Part shown: positions 46,095 through 55,631 of the stretch, piece by piece | How positions within the stretch are numbered: position 1 is the first letter of the stretch | Layout: each line of letters starts with the position of its first letter | Source of the DNA: Achromobacter denitrificans NBRC 15125 | GTDB taxonomy: Bacteria > Pseudomonadota > Gammaproteobacteria > Burkholderiales > Burkholderiaceae_B | Direction of reading: 5' to 3' | DNA: 64,000 bases | Assembly (NCBI RefSeq): GCF_001571365.1 | Contig: NZ_BCTQ01000002.1 | Location: 186,001 to 250,000 of the forward strand | The notes under the pieces: model-generated | Databases searched by the model: none | What the model saw: only the letters and a program-made list of their open reading frames with translations | Told to the model about the DNA's origin: nothing | Program-made: the position numbers and the translations under genes

Positions 46095-46913
46095 TCAGGC
46101 GCGCTCCACCTTCCACCCCAGTTCCGCGGAAATCCCTGCCGCCGCGCCCTGCACGACGGCGACCATTTCCCGCATGCGTTCCAGCGACATGTACGGCACC
46201 GTGCTGGACACGCTGATGGCGGCCACGATGCCGCTGGAGGCGTCGCGCACCGGCGCCGCCACGCAACGGATCGACGGCTCGTTGTCTTCGAGGTCGAACG
46301 CGTATCCCTGGGCCGCGTACTCGCGCATGCGGTCGCGGAAGGCTTCCCAGGTCTGGCGGCCGCCGGGCGCGCGCGAGGACACCGGCGAGCCGATGAGGTG
46401 CAGCGCCTTCCACTGCGGCTCTTCCGCATCCAGCAGCAGCGCCTTGCCCACGCCCGTGGCGGCCAGCGGCATGCGATGCCCCACCCGCGAGCGCATCTCC
46501 AGCCCCTTCTTGCCGGGAATTTTCTCCAGGTACAGCACTTCGTCGTTGTCGCGCACCGCGAGATGGATCGTGTCGCCCGTCAGTTCCGCCAGGCCGTCCA
46601 GGTAGGGGCGCGCCAGCGTCGCCATCGGAAAGGCCTCGCGCGCCTGGAAACCGAGTTCGATCAGCTTCGGCCCCAGCACATAGCCCACGCCCGGCAAGGA
46701 CCGCAGGTAGCGCTCCTGCACCAGGCAGCTGGCGAGCCGGTGCGTGGTGCTGCGCGCCACGCCGATGCGGGCGCAGATCTCTTTCAGGTCGCGCGCGCCA
46801 TCGGACACGGCCTGCACGACGGCCAGGCCGCGCATCAGCGTCTGCGTGCCCGCGGGCGCGGCGGCGTCGGGATCCAGGGTGGGGGAATGATCGGGTGTGA
46901 GCGTGGCGGTCAT
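46095..46913 (-). CDS. IclR family transcriptional regulator of the galactonate operon
   Basis: This 272-residue IclR regulator has the helix-turn-helix GTQTLMRGLAVVQAVSDGAR, ICARIGVARSTTHRLASCLV and the effector domain (HRMPLAATGVGKALLLDAEE, GYAFDLEDNEPSIRCVAAPV, ISVSSTVPYMSLERMREMV). The ATG at 46913 is chosen over an upstream in-frame start at 46940. It is divergent from dgoK-dgoA-dgoD-MFS, with a CCC-TATATAT-GGG palindrome between, so it is the likely repressor of that operon. In E. coli the corresponding regulator DgoR is a GntR protein, a different family. Confidence 0.9.
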   Translation of the reverse strand: MTATLTPDHSPTLDPDAAAPAGTQTLMRGLAVVQAVSDGARDLKEICARIGVARSTTHRLASCLVQERYLRSLPGVGYVLGPKLIELGFQAREAFPMATLARPYLDGLAELTGDTIHLAVRDNDEVLYLEKIPGKKGLEMRSRVGHRMPLAATGVGKALLLDAEEPQWKALHLIGSPVSSRAPGGRQTWEAFRDRMREYAAQGYAFDLEDNEPSIRCVAAPVRDASSGIVAAISVSSTVPYMSLERMREMVAVVQGAAAGISAELGWKVERA

Positions 46914-47220
46914 GAAAAATCGGGGCTGGCGGCAAAGCAAGGAACAAGCATAGCCGGCGCGCCCGCGCCGGCATGCGGGGAACAGGCCGGATTTCCGGGC
47001 GATACCCGGCTGCGAGGGCTTTCCGACGCGAATCCGAAGCCCATAAATTCCCTATATATGGGATTTAATTCTATATTTTGAGATTTTTCAAGCGCTGTTC
47101 TAGAATTTTTCCCATCGCCCGGCCGCGCTTCCGAATGCCGGCCGGGCCTCAGACAACAAGGCCCGCGAGGCCCCGCCGCAACGGCGGCGGCTTCGCGGAC
47201 CGAGCCGAGACAGACTTTTG
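46914..47220. other. 307-bp divergent promoter region of the IclR and dgo genes
   Basis: No gene is seen here. The middle (about 47040-47115) is strikingly AT-rich and carries the palindrome described separately plus TTCTATATTTTGAGATTTTT. The right end has a GC-rich inverted stretch before dgoK. Both promoters must lie here. Confidence 0.6.
47049..47063. promoter_or_regulatory. Candidate IclR operator TCCCTATATATGGGA
   Basis: TCCC and GGGA form inverted arms around TATATAT in the divergent IclR/dgo promoter region. The 15-bp size and position suit an IclR dimer site. Confidence 0.5.
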
Positions 47221-48228
47221 ATGACTACCGGATCGCCCGCGCGCGCGGCGCTCATTGCGCTGGACTGGGGCACTTCCTCGCTGCGCGCCTATCGCCAGGA
47301 TGCCGCCGGCCGCACCCTGGATACCCGTCACCTTCCCTGGGGCATCATGCGCCTGCCGCAGCCCTTGCAGGACGGCGCGGCCACCGTCGCGCTCTCGGGT
47401 TTCGAACTGGCGTTCGAGCAGGCCTGCGGCGACTGGCTGCGGGCCGAGCCGTCATTGCCGGTGATCGCCTGCGGCATGGTCGGCAGCGCCCAGGGCTGGC
47501 AGGAAGCCGCCTACCTCGACGTGCCCGTCGATCTCGAACGCATCGGCACGCGGCTCACCGTCGTGAAACGCGGCGGCGCGACGCCGGTGCGCATCGTGCC
47601 CGGGCTGATCCAGCGCCACGGCCTGCCCAACGTGATGCGCGGCGAAGAAACCCAGGTGTTCGGCGTGCTGTTCGACCAGGCGGACGGCGGCGCGGACAGC
47701 GTGCTGATCGGCCTGCCGGGCACCCATTCCAAGTGGGTCAGCGCGCGCCGCGGCCGCGTCACGCACTTCGATACCTTCATGACGGGCGAGGTCTACGCCG
47801 CGCTGCGCGGCCACACCATCCTGGGGCGCACCATGGCCGATGCTCCCAGCGCAGACATGGCCGCCTTCGAGCGCGGCCTGAAAGTGGCCGGCGCCCCCGC
47901 CGGCCGCGCCGGCGTGCTCTCCACCATATTCAGCACCCGCGCCCTGGGCCTCACCGGGGAGCTGGCGCCGCAATCGCAGGCCGACTACCTGTCGGGCCTG
48001 CTGATCGGCCACGAGGTCGCGGCGCTGGCCGAGATGCTGCGCCAGCAGGGCGAACTGCCCCGCATCGTGCTCTGCGGCGAACCCGCGCTGTGCCAGCGCT
48101 ACATCCTGGCCTTGCGGCATTACGGCCTGGGCACGCCCGAACAAGCGCAGCACGCCACCGAGCGCGGCCTGTGGCACCTGGCCGTCAGCGCCGGCCTGGT
48201 CGCTCCTACCTCTCCGGCCCATTCCTAG
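47221..48228 (+). CDS. dgoK: 2-dehydro-3-deoxygalactonokinase
   Basis: This 335-residue kinase phosphorylates 2-dehydro-3-deoxy-D-galactonate at C6 in the De Ley-Doudoroff pathway. The N-terminal ATPase motif [67 protein letters not shown] and [20 protein letters not shown] are typical. The ATG at 47221 directly follows a TTG that is a less likely start. It is first in the dgo operon, and the next gene starts 9 bp after its stop. Confidence 0.95.
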   Translation: MTTGSPARAALIALDWGTSSLRAYRQDAAGRTLDTRHLPWGIMRLPQPLQDGAATVALSGFELAFEQACGDWLRAEPSLPVIACGMVGSAQGWQEAAYLDVPVDLERIGTRLTVVKRGGATPVRIVPGLIQRHGLPNVMRGEETQVFGVLFDQADGGADSVLIGLPGTHSKWVSARRGRVTHFDTFMTGEVYAALRGHTILGRTMADAPSADMAAFERGLKVAGAPAGRAGVLSTIFSTRALGLTGELAPQSQADYLSGLLIGHEVAALAEMLRQQGELPRIVLCGEPALCQRYILALRHYGLGTPEQAQHATERGLWHLAVSAGLVAPTSPAHS

Positions 48229-48237
48229 GAACCGAAC

Positions 48238-48891
48238 ATGAACCATCCCGGTCTGCAAACCGCCATGGCCCACTGCGGCCTGATCGCCATTCTGCGCGGC
48301 ATTACGCCCGCCGAGGCCGAACCCGTCGGCCAGGCGCTGTACGACGCTGGCTTCCGCCTGATCGAAGTGCCGCTGAATTCGCCCGATCCGCTGGACAGCA
48401 TCCGCGCCATGCGCGCCGCCCTGCCCGTCGATTGCCTGATCGGCGCCGGCACGGTGCTGGATCCCGAGGACTGCGCCCGCGTGCAGCAGGCGGGCGGCGA
48501 ACTGATCGTGATGCCGCACAGCGACGCCGCCGTGATCCGCGCCGCCAAGAAGCTGGGCATGGCGTCCTGCCCCGGCGTGGCCACGCCCACCGAGGCCTAC
48601 GCGGCCCTGGCCGCCGGCGCCGACGTGCTGAAGATGTTCCCCGCGGAGCAACTGGGCCCCGCCGTGCTGAAAGCATGGCGCGCCGTTTTGCGCCCGCCCC
48701 TCGCGCTGGTGCCGGTGGGCGGCATCACGCCCGACAACCTTTCCTCATACGCCCAGGCGGGCGCCAGCGGCTTCGGCCTGGGCTCCGCCTTGTACAAACC
48801 CGGCCTGTCGGCCAACGAAGTCGGCCGGAACGCGCGCGCTTTCATCGCCGCCTGGCAACGCGCCTATCCCGCCCAGGAGACCCAAGCATGA
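48238..48891 (+). CDS. dgoA: 2-dehydro-3-deoxy-6-phosphogalactonate aldolase
   Basis: This 217-residue KDPG/KDPGal-type class I aldolase splits the phosphorylated sugar acid into pyruvate and glyceraldehyde-3-phosphate. Visible are [52 protein letters not shown] and the Schiff-base lysine in [26 protein letters not shown] supplies the phosphate site. AGGA overlaps the upstream stop. The stop overlaps the dgoD start as ATGA. Confidence 0.95.
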   Translation: MNHPGLQTAMAHCGLIAILRGITPAEAEPVGQALYDAGFRLIEVPLNSPDPLDSIRAMRAALPVDCLIGAGTVLDPEDCARVQQAGGELIVMPHSDAAVIRAAKKLGMASCPGVATPTEAYAALAAGADVLKMFPAEQLGPAVLKAWRAVLRPPLALVPVGGITPDNLSSYAQAGASGFGLGSALYKPGLSANEVGRNARAFIAAWQRAYPAQETQA

Positions 48892-50036
48892 AGATCACCA
48901 AGCTCACCACTTACATCGTGCCGCCCCGGTGGTGCTTCCTGAAGATCGAAACGGATGCGGGCATCGTCGGCTGGGGGGAGCCCGTGGTCGAGGGCCGCGC
49001 GCACTCGGTGGCCGCCGCCGTCGAGGAACTGTCCGACTACCTGATCGGCAAGGATCCCCGCAATATCGAAGACCACTGGACGGTGCTGTACCGCGGTGGC
49101 TTCTATCGCGGCGGCGCCATCCACATGAGCGCGCTGGCCGGCATCGACCAGGCCCTGTGGGACATCAAGGGCAAGCATCTGGGCGTGCCGGTGTCGCAGC
49201 TGCTGGGCGGCAACGTGCGGGATCGCATCCGCGTGTATTCGTGGATCGGCGGAGACCGCCCCGCCGACACGGCCGCCGCCGCCAAGAGCGCGGTGGAGCG
49301 CGGCTTCACCGCCGTGAAGATGAACGGCACCGAAGAACTGCAATACATCGATTCGTTCGACAAGGTCGAGAAGTGCCTGGAGAACGTGGCCGCGGTGCGC
49401 GAGGCCGTCGGCCCCAACGTGGGCATCGGCGTGGATTTCCACGGCCGGGTGCACAAGCCCATGGCCAAAGTGCTGATGAAGGAGCTGGACCCGTTCAAGC
49501 TCATGTTCATCGAAGAACCGGTGCTGAGCGAGCACTACGAGGCGCTGAAGGAACTGGCGCCGCTGACCTCCACGCCCATCGCGCTGGGCGAGCGCCTGTT
49601 CTCGCGCTGGGACTTCAAGCGCGTGCTGTCCGAGGGCTACGTGGACATCATCCAGCCCGACCCCTCTCATGCCGGCGGCATCACCGAAACGCGCAAGATT
49701 GCCGCCATGGCCGAAGCCTACGACGTGGCGCTGGCGCTGCATTGCCCGCTGGGCCCCATCGCGCTGGCGACCTGCCTGCAGATCGATGCCGGTTGCTACA
49801 ACGCCTTCATCCAGGAACAGAGCCTGGGCATCCACTACAACGCCGCCAACGACCTGCTGGACTACGTCAGCAACCGCGAAGTCTTCGCCTACGAAGACGG
49901 CATGGTCGCGATTCCGCAGGGGCCGGGCCTGGGCATCGAAGTCAACGAAGAGTACGTCAAGGAACGCGCCGCCGTGGGCCACCGTTGGCGCAACCCCATC
50001 TGGCGCCACGCCGACGGCAGCTTCGCCGAGTGGTAA
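48888..50036 (+). CDS. dgoD: D-galactonate dehydratase
   Basis: This 382-residue enolase-superfamily enzyme removes water from D-galactonate to give 2-dehydro-3-deoxygalactonate. It opens [20 protein letters not shown]. Metal ligands are in GVDFHGR, IEEPV and LGERL. The catalytic histidines are in [10 protein letters not shown] and [31 protein letters not shown] is typical. The ATG at 48888 overlaps the aldolase stop by 4 nt. Length equals E. coli DgoD. Confidence 0.96.
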   Translation: MKITKLTTYIVPPRWCFLKIETDAGIVGWGEPVVEGRAHSVAAAVEELSDYLIGKDPRNIEDHWTVLYRGGFYRGGAIHMSALAGIDQALWDIKGKHLGVPVSQLLGGNVRDRIRVYSWIGGDRPADTAAAAKSAVERGFTAVKMNGTEELQYIDSFDKVEKCLENVAAVREAVGPNVGIGVDFHGRVHKPMAKVLMKELDPFKLMFIEEPVLSEHYEALKELAPLTSTPIALGERLFSRWDFKRVLSEGYVDIIQPDPSHAGGITETRKIAAMAEAYDVALALHCPLGPIALATCLQIDAGCYNAFIQEQSLGIHYNAANDLLDYVSNREVFAYEDGMVAIPQGPGLGIEVNEEYVKERAAVGHRWRNPIWRHADGSFAEW

Positions 50037-50068
50037 GCCGATAGATAAAGAGAAAGAGGAGACTTCCC

Positions 50069-51379
50069 TTGTCCACCGCCGCCCACGCCGGCCTGCAAGG
50101 CGCCCAGCGCCCCACCCGCAGCCGCTACCTCATCATGGTGATGCTGTTCATCACCGTCGTCATCAACTACCTCGACCGCAGCAACCTGTCCATCGCCGCC
50201 CCCGCCCTCAAGGACGAGTTCGGCCTGGACACGGTGCACGAAGGCCTGATCCTGTCCGCCTTCGGCTGGACCTACGCCGCCATGCAGATCCCCGGCGGCT
50301 GGCTGGTGGACCGCGTGTCCCCGCGCGTGCTGTACGCGGCCGCCCTGATCCTGTGGTCCGCGGCCACGTTCTTCATGGGCTTCGCCGGCAGCTTCGTCAT
50401 CCTGTTCGTGCTGCGGCTGGCGGTGGGCGCGCTGGAAGCGCCCGCCTACCCCATCAACAACCGCGTCGTCACCACCTGGTTCCCGGAGCGCGAGCGGGCC
50501 ACGGCCATCGGCTTCTACACCTCGGGCCAGTTCGTCGGCCTGGCGTTCCTGACGCCGGTGCTGGCCTGGCTGCAGCATCACTATGGCTGGCACATGGTGT
50601 TCGTCAGCACCGGCCTGCTGGGCATAGTCTGGGGCGTGCTGTGGTTCATGATCTACCGCGAGCCGCGTCAGTTCAAGGGCGCGAACGCCGCCGAGATCGA
50701 ACTGATCCAGCAAGGCGGCGGCGTGGTCGACCTGGACCGCCGCGCGCGGGAAAAGAAGGCGCCGTTCAGCTGGAACGACCTGGGCCTGGTGATGAGCAAG
50801 CGCAAGCTGTGGGGCGTATACCTCGGCCAGTTCTGCCTGACTTCCACGCTGTGGTTCTTCCTGACCTGGTTCCCCACCTACCTGGTGAAGTACCGCGGCA
50901 TGGACTTCATCAAGTCGGGGTTCCTGGCCTCGGTGCCCTTCCTCGCGGCCTTCATCGGCGTGCTGTGCTCGGGCGTGCTGTCCGACTTCCTGATCCGCCG
51001 GGGCGCCACCGTGGGGCTGGCGCGCAAGCTGCCCATCATCCTGGGACTGCTGATCTCGACCTCGATGATCGGCGCCAACTTCACCGATTCCACGCCCTGG
51101 GTCATTTTCTTCCTGGCCGTAGCGTTCTTCGGCAACGGGCTGGCATCCATCACCTGGTCGCTGGTGTCCACCCTGGCGCCCGTGCGCCTGCTGGGGCTGA
51201 CGGGCGGCGTGTTCAACTTCGTCGGCAACCTGTCCTCGATCTGCACGCCTATCGTGATCGGCTTCCTGGTGACGAAGGACAGCTTCGCCCCGGCGATCGT
51301 CTACGTGTCGTCGCTGGCCCTGCTGGGCGCCCTGTCGTACATCCTGCTGGTGGGCAAGGTGGAGCGGATCGAAGCTTGA
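50069..51379 (+). CDS. MFS transporter, D-galactonate/hexuronate (ACS) family
   Basis: This 436-residue transporter has twelve predicted helices. ACS-family motifs are VVINYLDRSNLSIAAPALKD, FGWTYAAMQIPGGWLVDRVS, NNRVVTTWFPERERATAIGF and SFVILFVLRLAVGALEAPAY. It is the uptake protein expected for the dgo operon, like DgoT. The start appears to be TTG at 50069, because AGAGGAGA sits seven bases upstream and there is no ATG until inside the first helix. An intrinsic terminator follows. Confidence 0.92.
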   Translation: MSTAAHAGLQGAQRPTRSRYLIMVMLFITVVINYLDRSNLSIAAPALKDEFGLDTVHEGLILSAFGWTYAAMQIPGGWLVDRVSPRVLYAAALILWSAATFFMGFAGSFVILFVLRLAVGALEAPAYPINNRVVTTWFPERERATAIGFYTSGQFVGLAFLTPVLAWLQHHYGWHMVFVSTGLLGIVWGVLWFMIYREPRQFKGANAAEIELIQQGGGVVDLDRRAREKKAPFSWNDLGLVMSKRKLWGVYLGQFCLTSTLWFFLTWFPTYLVKYRGMDFIKSGFLASVPFLAAFIGVLCSGVLSDFLIRRGATVGLARKLPIILGLLISTSMIGANFTDSTPWVIFFLAVAFFGNGLASITWSLVSTLAPVRLLGLTGGVFNFVGNLSSICTPIVIGFLVTKDSFAPAIVYVSSLALLGALSYILLVGKVERIEA

Positions 51380-51408
51380 CGCCGCCGCCGTCTTTTCCGT
51401 GGTCCTGG

Positions 51409-51435
51409 GCGCCCCTTGCGGGCGCTCTTTCTTTT
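51409..51435 (+). terminator. Intrinsic terminator of the dgo operon
   Basis: GCGCCC-CTTGC-GGGCGC forms a 6-bp GC-rich stem followed by TCTTTCTTTT, 30 bp after the transporter stop. Confidence 0.75.
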
Positions 51436-51492
51436 CCCCGCGGGGAACGGCTGCCAGGCGCCTGCCTGCCAACCGCGCCGGGCCGGGCCCGC

Positions 51493-52668
51493 TTAGCGCA
51501 AAAGCGTCTGCGCCAGATGCACCCAGAAACTGCCACCCACCAGGATCAGGTCGTCGTTGAAATCGTAGCCCGCGTTATGCAGCGCGGCTCCTTCGCCCGC
51601 CCCGATGTTGATGTAGCACCCCGGCACCCGCTGCGCCATGAACGCGAAATCGTCGGCCGCCATGATCGGCGGATGATCCGCGACGCTGTCCTCCCCGAAG
51701 TGCCGCAGCGCGACCTCGCGGGCCTCCCGCGCGGGCTCCTCGGCGTTCACCAGCACGGGATAATGGGCACCGGCTTCCTTTATCTGCGCGCTTGCCCCGA
51801 AGCAGGCGGCCTGTGACTGCACGATATCCCGGATGCGGGACAGGATCAGGCTGCGCTGCGCCTCGTCGTAGGTCCTGACCGACAGCTTCATTTCGAGTTC
51901 GCCCGGGATCACATTGAACGCCCCTTCCGCGTGGATGCTGGTCACGCTGACAACGGCGCAATCGTAGGGGCTGAGGTTGCGCGAGACGATCGTCTGCAGC
52001 GCCTGGATGATCGATGCCGAAACGACGATGGGGTCGCGCGTGAAATGTGGCGACGCGGCGTGTCCGCCCCTGCCGCTGACAACCACGATAAAGCTGTCGA
52101 CCGAGGCCATGATCGCGCCGGTGCCGATCGCCATCTGCCCGAATTTCAAGGTCGGCGTCGGATAGTTGTGCAAGGCATAGACCGAATCGCAGGGCGCTTG
52201 ATCGAACAGGCCGTCGTTCAGCATGGCCAGCGCGCCCGCGCCCCCTTCCTCGGCGGGTTGGAAGATCACGTTCAACGTGCCGGAGAATGCCCGGTCCGCC
52301 GCCAGTTGCTTGGCCGCGGCCAGCAGCATCGCGGTGTGCCCATCGTGGCCGCAAGCGTGCATGACGCCTTCGTGCACGCTGGAATAGGACCGGCCGCTGG
52401 CTTCACCGATGGGCAGCGCATCCATGTCCGCCCGCAGGCCGATGGATCGCTTGCCAGTTCCTGCCCGCAGCGTTCCCACGACGCCCGTGCCGCCCACTCG
52501 CCGCCGAACCCGGTAGCCCCAGCGCTCCAGGCAATCCGCGACGATCGCGCCGGTGCGGCGCTCCTGGTAGCCCAGTTCCGGATGCTGGTGGATATCGTGG
52601 CGAATGCGCTTCATTTCATCGAATGAATCGAGCAATCCGGTAACGATGCTTCGATGCGGATTTTTCAT
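51493..52668 (-). CDS. M20 family amidohydrolase (hippurate-hydrolase/aminoacylase type)
   Basis: This 391-residue metallohydrolase cleaves N-acyl amino acids or similar amides. Motifs are RIRHDIHQHPELGYQERRTG, LRADMDALPIGEASGRSYSS, VMHACGHDGHTAMLLAAAKQ (metal site), VIFQPAEEGGAGALAMLNDG and a dimerisation domain with VVSGRGGHAASPHFTRDPIV. AGGGAG precedes the ATG at 52668. It follows an MFS symporter gene by 55 bp, so uptake and hydrolysis of an acylated amino acid is likely. The operon carries the CTTGTATATACAAG operator upstream. Confidence 0.93.
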   Translation of the reverse strand: MKNPHRSIVTGLLDSFDEMKRIRHDIHQHPELGYQERRTGAIVADCLERWGYRVRRRVGGTGVVGTLRAGTGKRSIGLRADMDALPIGEASGRSYSSVHEGVMHACGHDGHTAMLLAAAKQLAADRAFSGTLNVIFQPAEEGGAGALAMLNDGLFDQAPCDSVYALHNYPTPTLKFGQMAIGTGAIMASVDSFIVVVSGRGGHAASPHFTRDPIVVSASIIQALQTIVSRNLSPYDCAVVSVTSIHAEGAFNVIPGELEMKLSVRTYDEAQRSLILSRIRDIVQSQAACFGASAQIKEAGAHYPVLVNAEEPAREAREVALRHFGEDSVADHPPIMAADDFAFMAQRVPGCYINIGAGEGAALHNAGYDFNDDLILVGGSFWVHLAQTLLR

Positions 52669-52723
52669 GATCCCGGCTCCCTGTCCTGGAAAGTAACGGT
52701 TGTTCCCGCAAACCTCTTTCTGG

Positions 52724-54028
52724 TCATTGGCCATGGCGTTCCTTGAACATGCACGTCGCGGCAAGACTGACGGCCAGCATGCCGATCACGTACCACGCGG
52801 GCGCCATCGGATTGCCTGTGGTCTTCAACAGCCACGTGACTACGACTTGCGCCGAACCGCCGAATATCGTCACGCCGAACGAATAGATCATCGACATCCC
52901 CGTCGCCCGCACGGCGCGCGGCAGCGCCTCCACGATCAACATGGTGCTGGTCAGCATGTTGATGCCCAGCGCCACGATGAGCAGCATGCGGAAAGCGACC
53001 GCGAGCCAGAGATAGTCAGGCAGCTCCAGCATTCGGAATGTCGGATAAGCCATCGCCATGCCCACCAGGATCGAGACGATCATGGCTTTCTTGCTGTTCC
53101 TGAACCGGTCCACGTACCTTCCGGTGAAATAGACCGCTATCACCTGCACGATGGAGGCAAGGCAACTGAACAGATAGGCCGTGGGCGCCGCGATGCGGTG
53201 GGTCTGCATCATGTACGTTGGCATGTAGAACAACACGATGTACACCATCACGGTGCCGGACATGATCATCAGGATACCCAGCACCAGATCGCGGGTGTGG
53301 CCGGACAGCACCGCCCAGACCGGGGTTTCCTTCGGGGCGGCGTCCGGATCCACGGTGTAGGTCTCTTCGATATGCCGCCGGATGTAGACGCCGACCGGGA
53401 CGATCAGCAGCCCCAGGACGAAAGGCACGCGCCAGCCCCAGGAATAGAGCGCCTCCTCGGACAGAATCGAAGTCAGCAACAATCCCAGCGAAGCGCCCAG
53501 CAAAGCGGCAATCCCCTGGCTGATCGACTGCCAACTGACGAAGAATGCACGCTGATTGGCGCCGGCGGATTCCAGCAGCAGCGTCGTTGCGGCACCGACT
53601 TCCCCACCGGCCGCGAACCCCTGCAATAGGCGTCCCGCAACGATCAGGCCAGGGGCCAGGACACCGATCTGCGCATGCGTGGGAGCGAATGCGATCAGGG
53701 CGGTGCCCGCGCCCATCAACATGATGGTCGCCAACATGGCGGCCTTTCTTCCCTTGCGGTCCGCATAGGCGCCCAGCACCATGCTGCCCAGCGGCCGCAT
53801 GATGAACCCGACGCCGAACACGGCCACCGCCATCAGCAGCGAGCCGTAGGCCGACTCGCTGGGAAAGTACAGTCTTCCGATCACCCCGGCGAAAAAGCTG
53901 TACACCGTGAAATCGAAAATCTCCAGCCCGTTGCCCAGGCTGGCGCCCAGTATCACACGCCGATTGCCGGCCTTCCGGGCCGGGGTTGCCTCGAAGCCGT
54001 TGATTGCCGTTGCCGCCGTTCTTTCCAC
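52724..54028 (-). CDS. MFS metabolite:proton symporter
   Basis: This is a ~434-residue metabolite:H+ symporter of the ShiA/ProP/KgtP group. Motifs are GNGLEIFDFTVYSFFAGVIG, GFIMRPLGSMVLGAYADRKG, RKAAMLATIMLMGAGTALIA, RLLQGFAAGGEVGAATTLLL and SWGWRVPFVLGLLIVPVGVY. The start is uncertain: GTG at 54028 has AAGGGAAA well placed, while GTG codons at 54055 and 54064 extend the protein without a ribosome site. It is first in the operon with the M20 amidohydrolase and probably imports its substrate. Confidence 0.88.
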   Translation of the reverse strand: MERTAATAINGFEATPARKAGNRRVILGASLGNGLEIFDFTVYSFFAGVIGRLYFPSESAYGSLLMAVAVFGVGFIMRPLGSMVLGAYADRKGRKAAMLATIMLMGAGTALIAFAPTHAQIGVLAPGLIVAGRLLQGFAAGGEVGAATTLLLESAGANQRAFFVSWQSISQGIAALLGASLGLLLTSILSEEALYSWGWRVPFVLGLLIVPVGVYIRRHIEETYTVDPDAAPKETPVWAVLSGHTRDLVLGILMIMSGTVMVYIVLFYMPTYMMQTHRIAAPTAYLFSCLASIVQVIAVYFTGRYVDRFRNSKKAMIVSILVGMAMAYPTFRMLELPDYLWLAVAFRMLLIVALGINMLTSTMLIVEALPRAVRATGMSMIYSFGVTIFGGSAQVVVTWLLKTTGNPMAPAWYVIGMLAVSLAATCMFKERHGQ

Positions 54029-54128
54029 GGTTTTCCCTTCATTCCGGTTGATCACGCAACACACTTCCGGAGGAGAGCCGCCCTGAGGCGGCTATAGACG
54101 GCGGTGCTGTGCGCCGCCTCTCCATCAT

Positions 54129-54142
54129 CTTGTATATACAAG
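54129..54142. promoter_or_regulatory. Perfect palindrome CTTGTATATACAAG, GntR-type operator candidate
   Basis: This is identical in all 14 bp to the site at 26568-26581. It lies about 100 bp upstream of the MFS symporter/amidohydrolase operon, in a short AT-rich stretch. The remaining gap to the exporter gene (to 54274) shows no gene. Confidence 0.6.
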
Positions 54143-54274
54143 AATAGACATTGGAGAAACGGCTACAACCTGGGGAAACCCTGGCCCACGTGGTGTGGGC
54201 AAAAAATCTCGGACTGACTTACATAACCCGCCTGGCGGCATAGGCGAGCGGGGACCGGCGCCGCGCCGGCCCGA

Positions 54275-55474
54275 TCAGCAACCCTGCGCCGCCAGCTTGC
54301 CGCGGCGCGCATTGCCGGCGCGTTGCAGCAGCACCAGCGCCAGGCCGGCCACGGCGATGATGGCGCCGGCGATCGGCACGGCGGCATAGCCCAGGCCGGC
54401 GGAGATCACCGCGCCGCCCGCGGCCGCGCCCACCGCGTTGCCCAGGTTGAAAGCGCCGACGTTCACGGACGAGGCCAGACCGGGCGCGTCCTTGGCGGCG
54501 CGCATCACGCCCATCTGCAGCGGGGGCACCACCGCGAAAGTCGCCACGCCGAAGATCAGCAGGGACACCGCCGCGCCGACTTGCGTGGAAGCCAGCCACG
54601 GAAAGGCCAGCAGATCGGCGATGACCAGCACCAGGAAGGCGATCAGCGTGCCGTCCAGCGAGCGGTCGGCCATGCGGCCGCCCAGCCCGTTGCCCAGCGT
54701 GAAGCCGAGGCCGATCAGCACCAGCATGCCGGTAATGAAGGCGGGCGAGGCGCCCGTGATGGCGGCCAGGGTCGGGGCGATGTAGGTGTAGAGCGTGAAC
54801 ATGGCGCCCGCGCCCAGCACCGTCGTGGCCAGGGCCATCAGCACGACCGGGCTCTTCAGCACGGCCAGCTCGTGGCGCACGTTGGGACGACGCCCGGCCT
54901 CGCCCGCCGGCAGCGCTCGCCACAGGGCCAGCATGGCGATCAGGCCCAACACGGCGGTCGCCACGAACGACATGCGCCAGCCGATGGCCTGCCCCAGCCA
55001 CGTGGCCGCCGGCACCCCCCCCACGTTGGCGATGGTCAGGCCCATGAACATCGTGGCCACGGCGCTCGCCTGCTTGTGGCGCGGCACCACGCTGGCCGCG
55101 ACCAGCGATCCCAGGCCGAAGAACGCCCCGTGGTTCAGGCTGGTGACCAGGCGCGCCAGCAGCAGCGTCGTGTAGTTGGGCGCCAGCGCCGACAGCAGGT
55201 TGCCGATGGTGAAGATGGCCATCAGCAGGATCAGCGCCTTGCGCTTGGACCAGCGCGAGAAGGCCAGCGTCATCAAGGGCGCGCCGGCCATCACGCCGAT
55301 CGCGTAGGCGCTGATCAGCATCCCCGCGCTGGGAATGGACACGTCCACGCCCTCGGCGATGACGGGCAGCAGGCCCATGGGGGAAAACTCGGTCACGCCG
55401 ATGCCGAACGCGCCGACGGCCAGCGCCAGCAGCGGCAGGCCGGCCTTTACCGGTTGAGTGTCTTGGGGGTTCAT
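54275..55474 (-). CDS. MFS transporter, DHA1 (arabinose/drug efflux) type
   Basis: This 399-residue protein has twelve predicted helices and DHA1 motifs: LLALAVGAFGIGVTEFSPMG, ISAYAIGVMAGAPLMTLAFS, LLLARLVTSLNHGAFFGLGS, ATMFMGLTIANVGGVPAATW and GLGFTLGNGLGGRMADRSLD. It resembles AraJ/NepI/YdhP-type exporters of sugars or nucleosides. GAGGAA precedes the ATG. It lies next to two tandem IclR genes, and its upstream region contains AGCGAAACACTT, a 12-mer also found in the promoter of the catabolic operon at 57385. Export of a related metabolite is possible. Confidence 0.9.
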   Translation of the reverse strand: MNPQDTQPVKAGLPLLALAVGAFGIGVTEFSPMGLLPVIAEGVDVSIPSAGMLISAYAIGVMAGAPLMTLAFSRWSKRKALILLMAIFTIGNLLSALAPNYTTLLLARLVTSLNHGAFFGLGSLVAASVVPRHKQASAVATMFMGLTIANVGGVPAATWLGQAIGWRMSFVATAVLGLIAMLALWRALPAGEAGRRPNVRHELAVLKSPVVLMALATTVLGAGAMFTLYTYIAPTLAAITGASPAFITGMLVLIGLGFTLGNGLGGRMADRSLDGTLIAFLVLVIADLLAFPWLASTQVGAAVSLLIFGVATFAVVPPLQMGVMRAAKDAPGLASSVNVGAFNLGNAVGAAAGGAVISAGLGYAAVPIAGAIIAVAGLALVLLQRAGNARRGKLAAQGC

Positions 55475-55608
55475 GCGGGAGTTCCTCGGTTATAGCGCCG
55501 ACCGGGAATTCAGGCGCACCGGGAAGGTCGTTGGCGCGCCGGCGTGGGCCGATCGAATGACAGGCGGCCAGTATGCCGGGTCCATCCTTGCAGAAATAGG
55601 GGTAAACC

Positions 55609-55620
55609 AGCGAAACACTT
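55609..55620. promoter_or_regulatory. Shared 12-mer AGCGAAACACTT (copy 1)
   Basis: It lies between the MFS exporter start and the end of an IclR gene. It is flanked by GGTAAA on the left and TTTTGACC on the right, an imperfect palindrome. The same 12 bp recur at 57279-57290. Confidence 0.35.
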
Positions 55621-55631
55621 TTGACCTGGAG

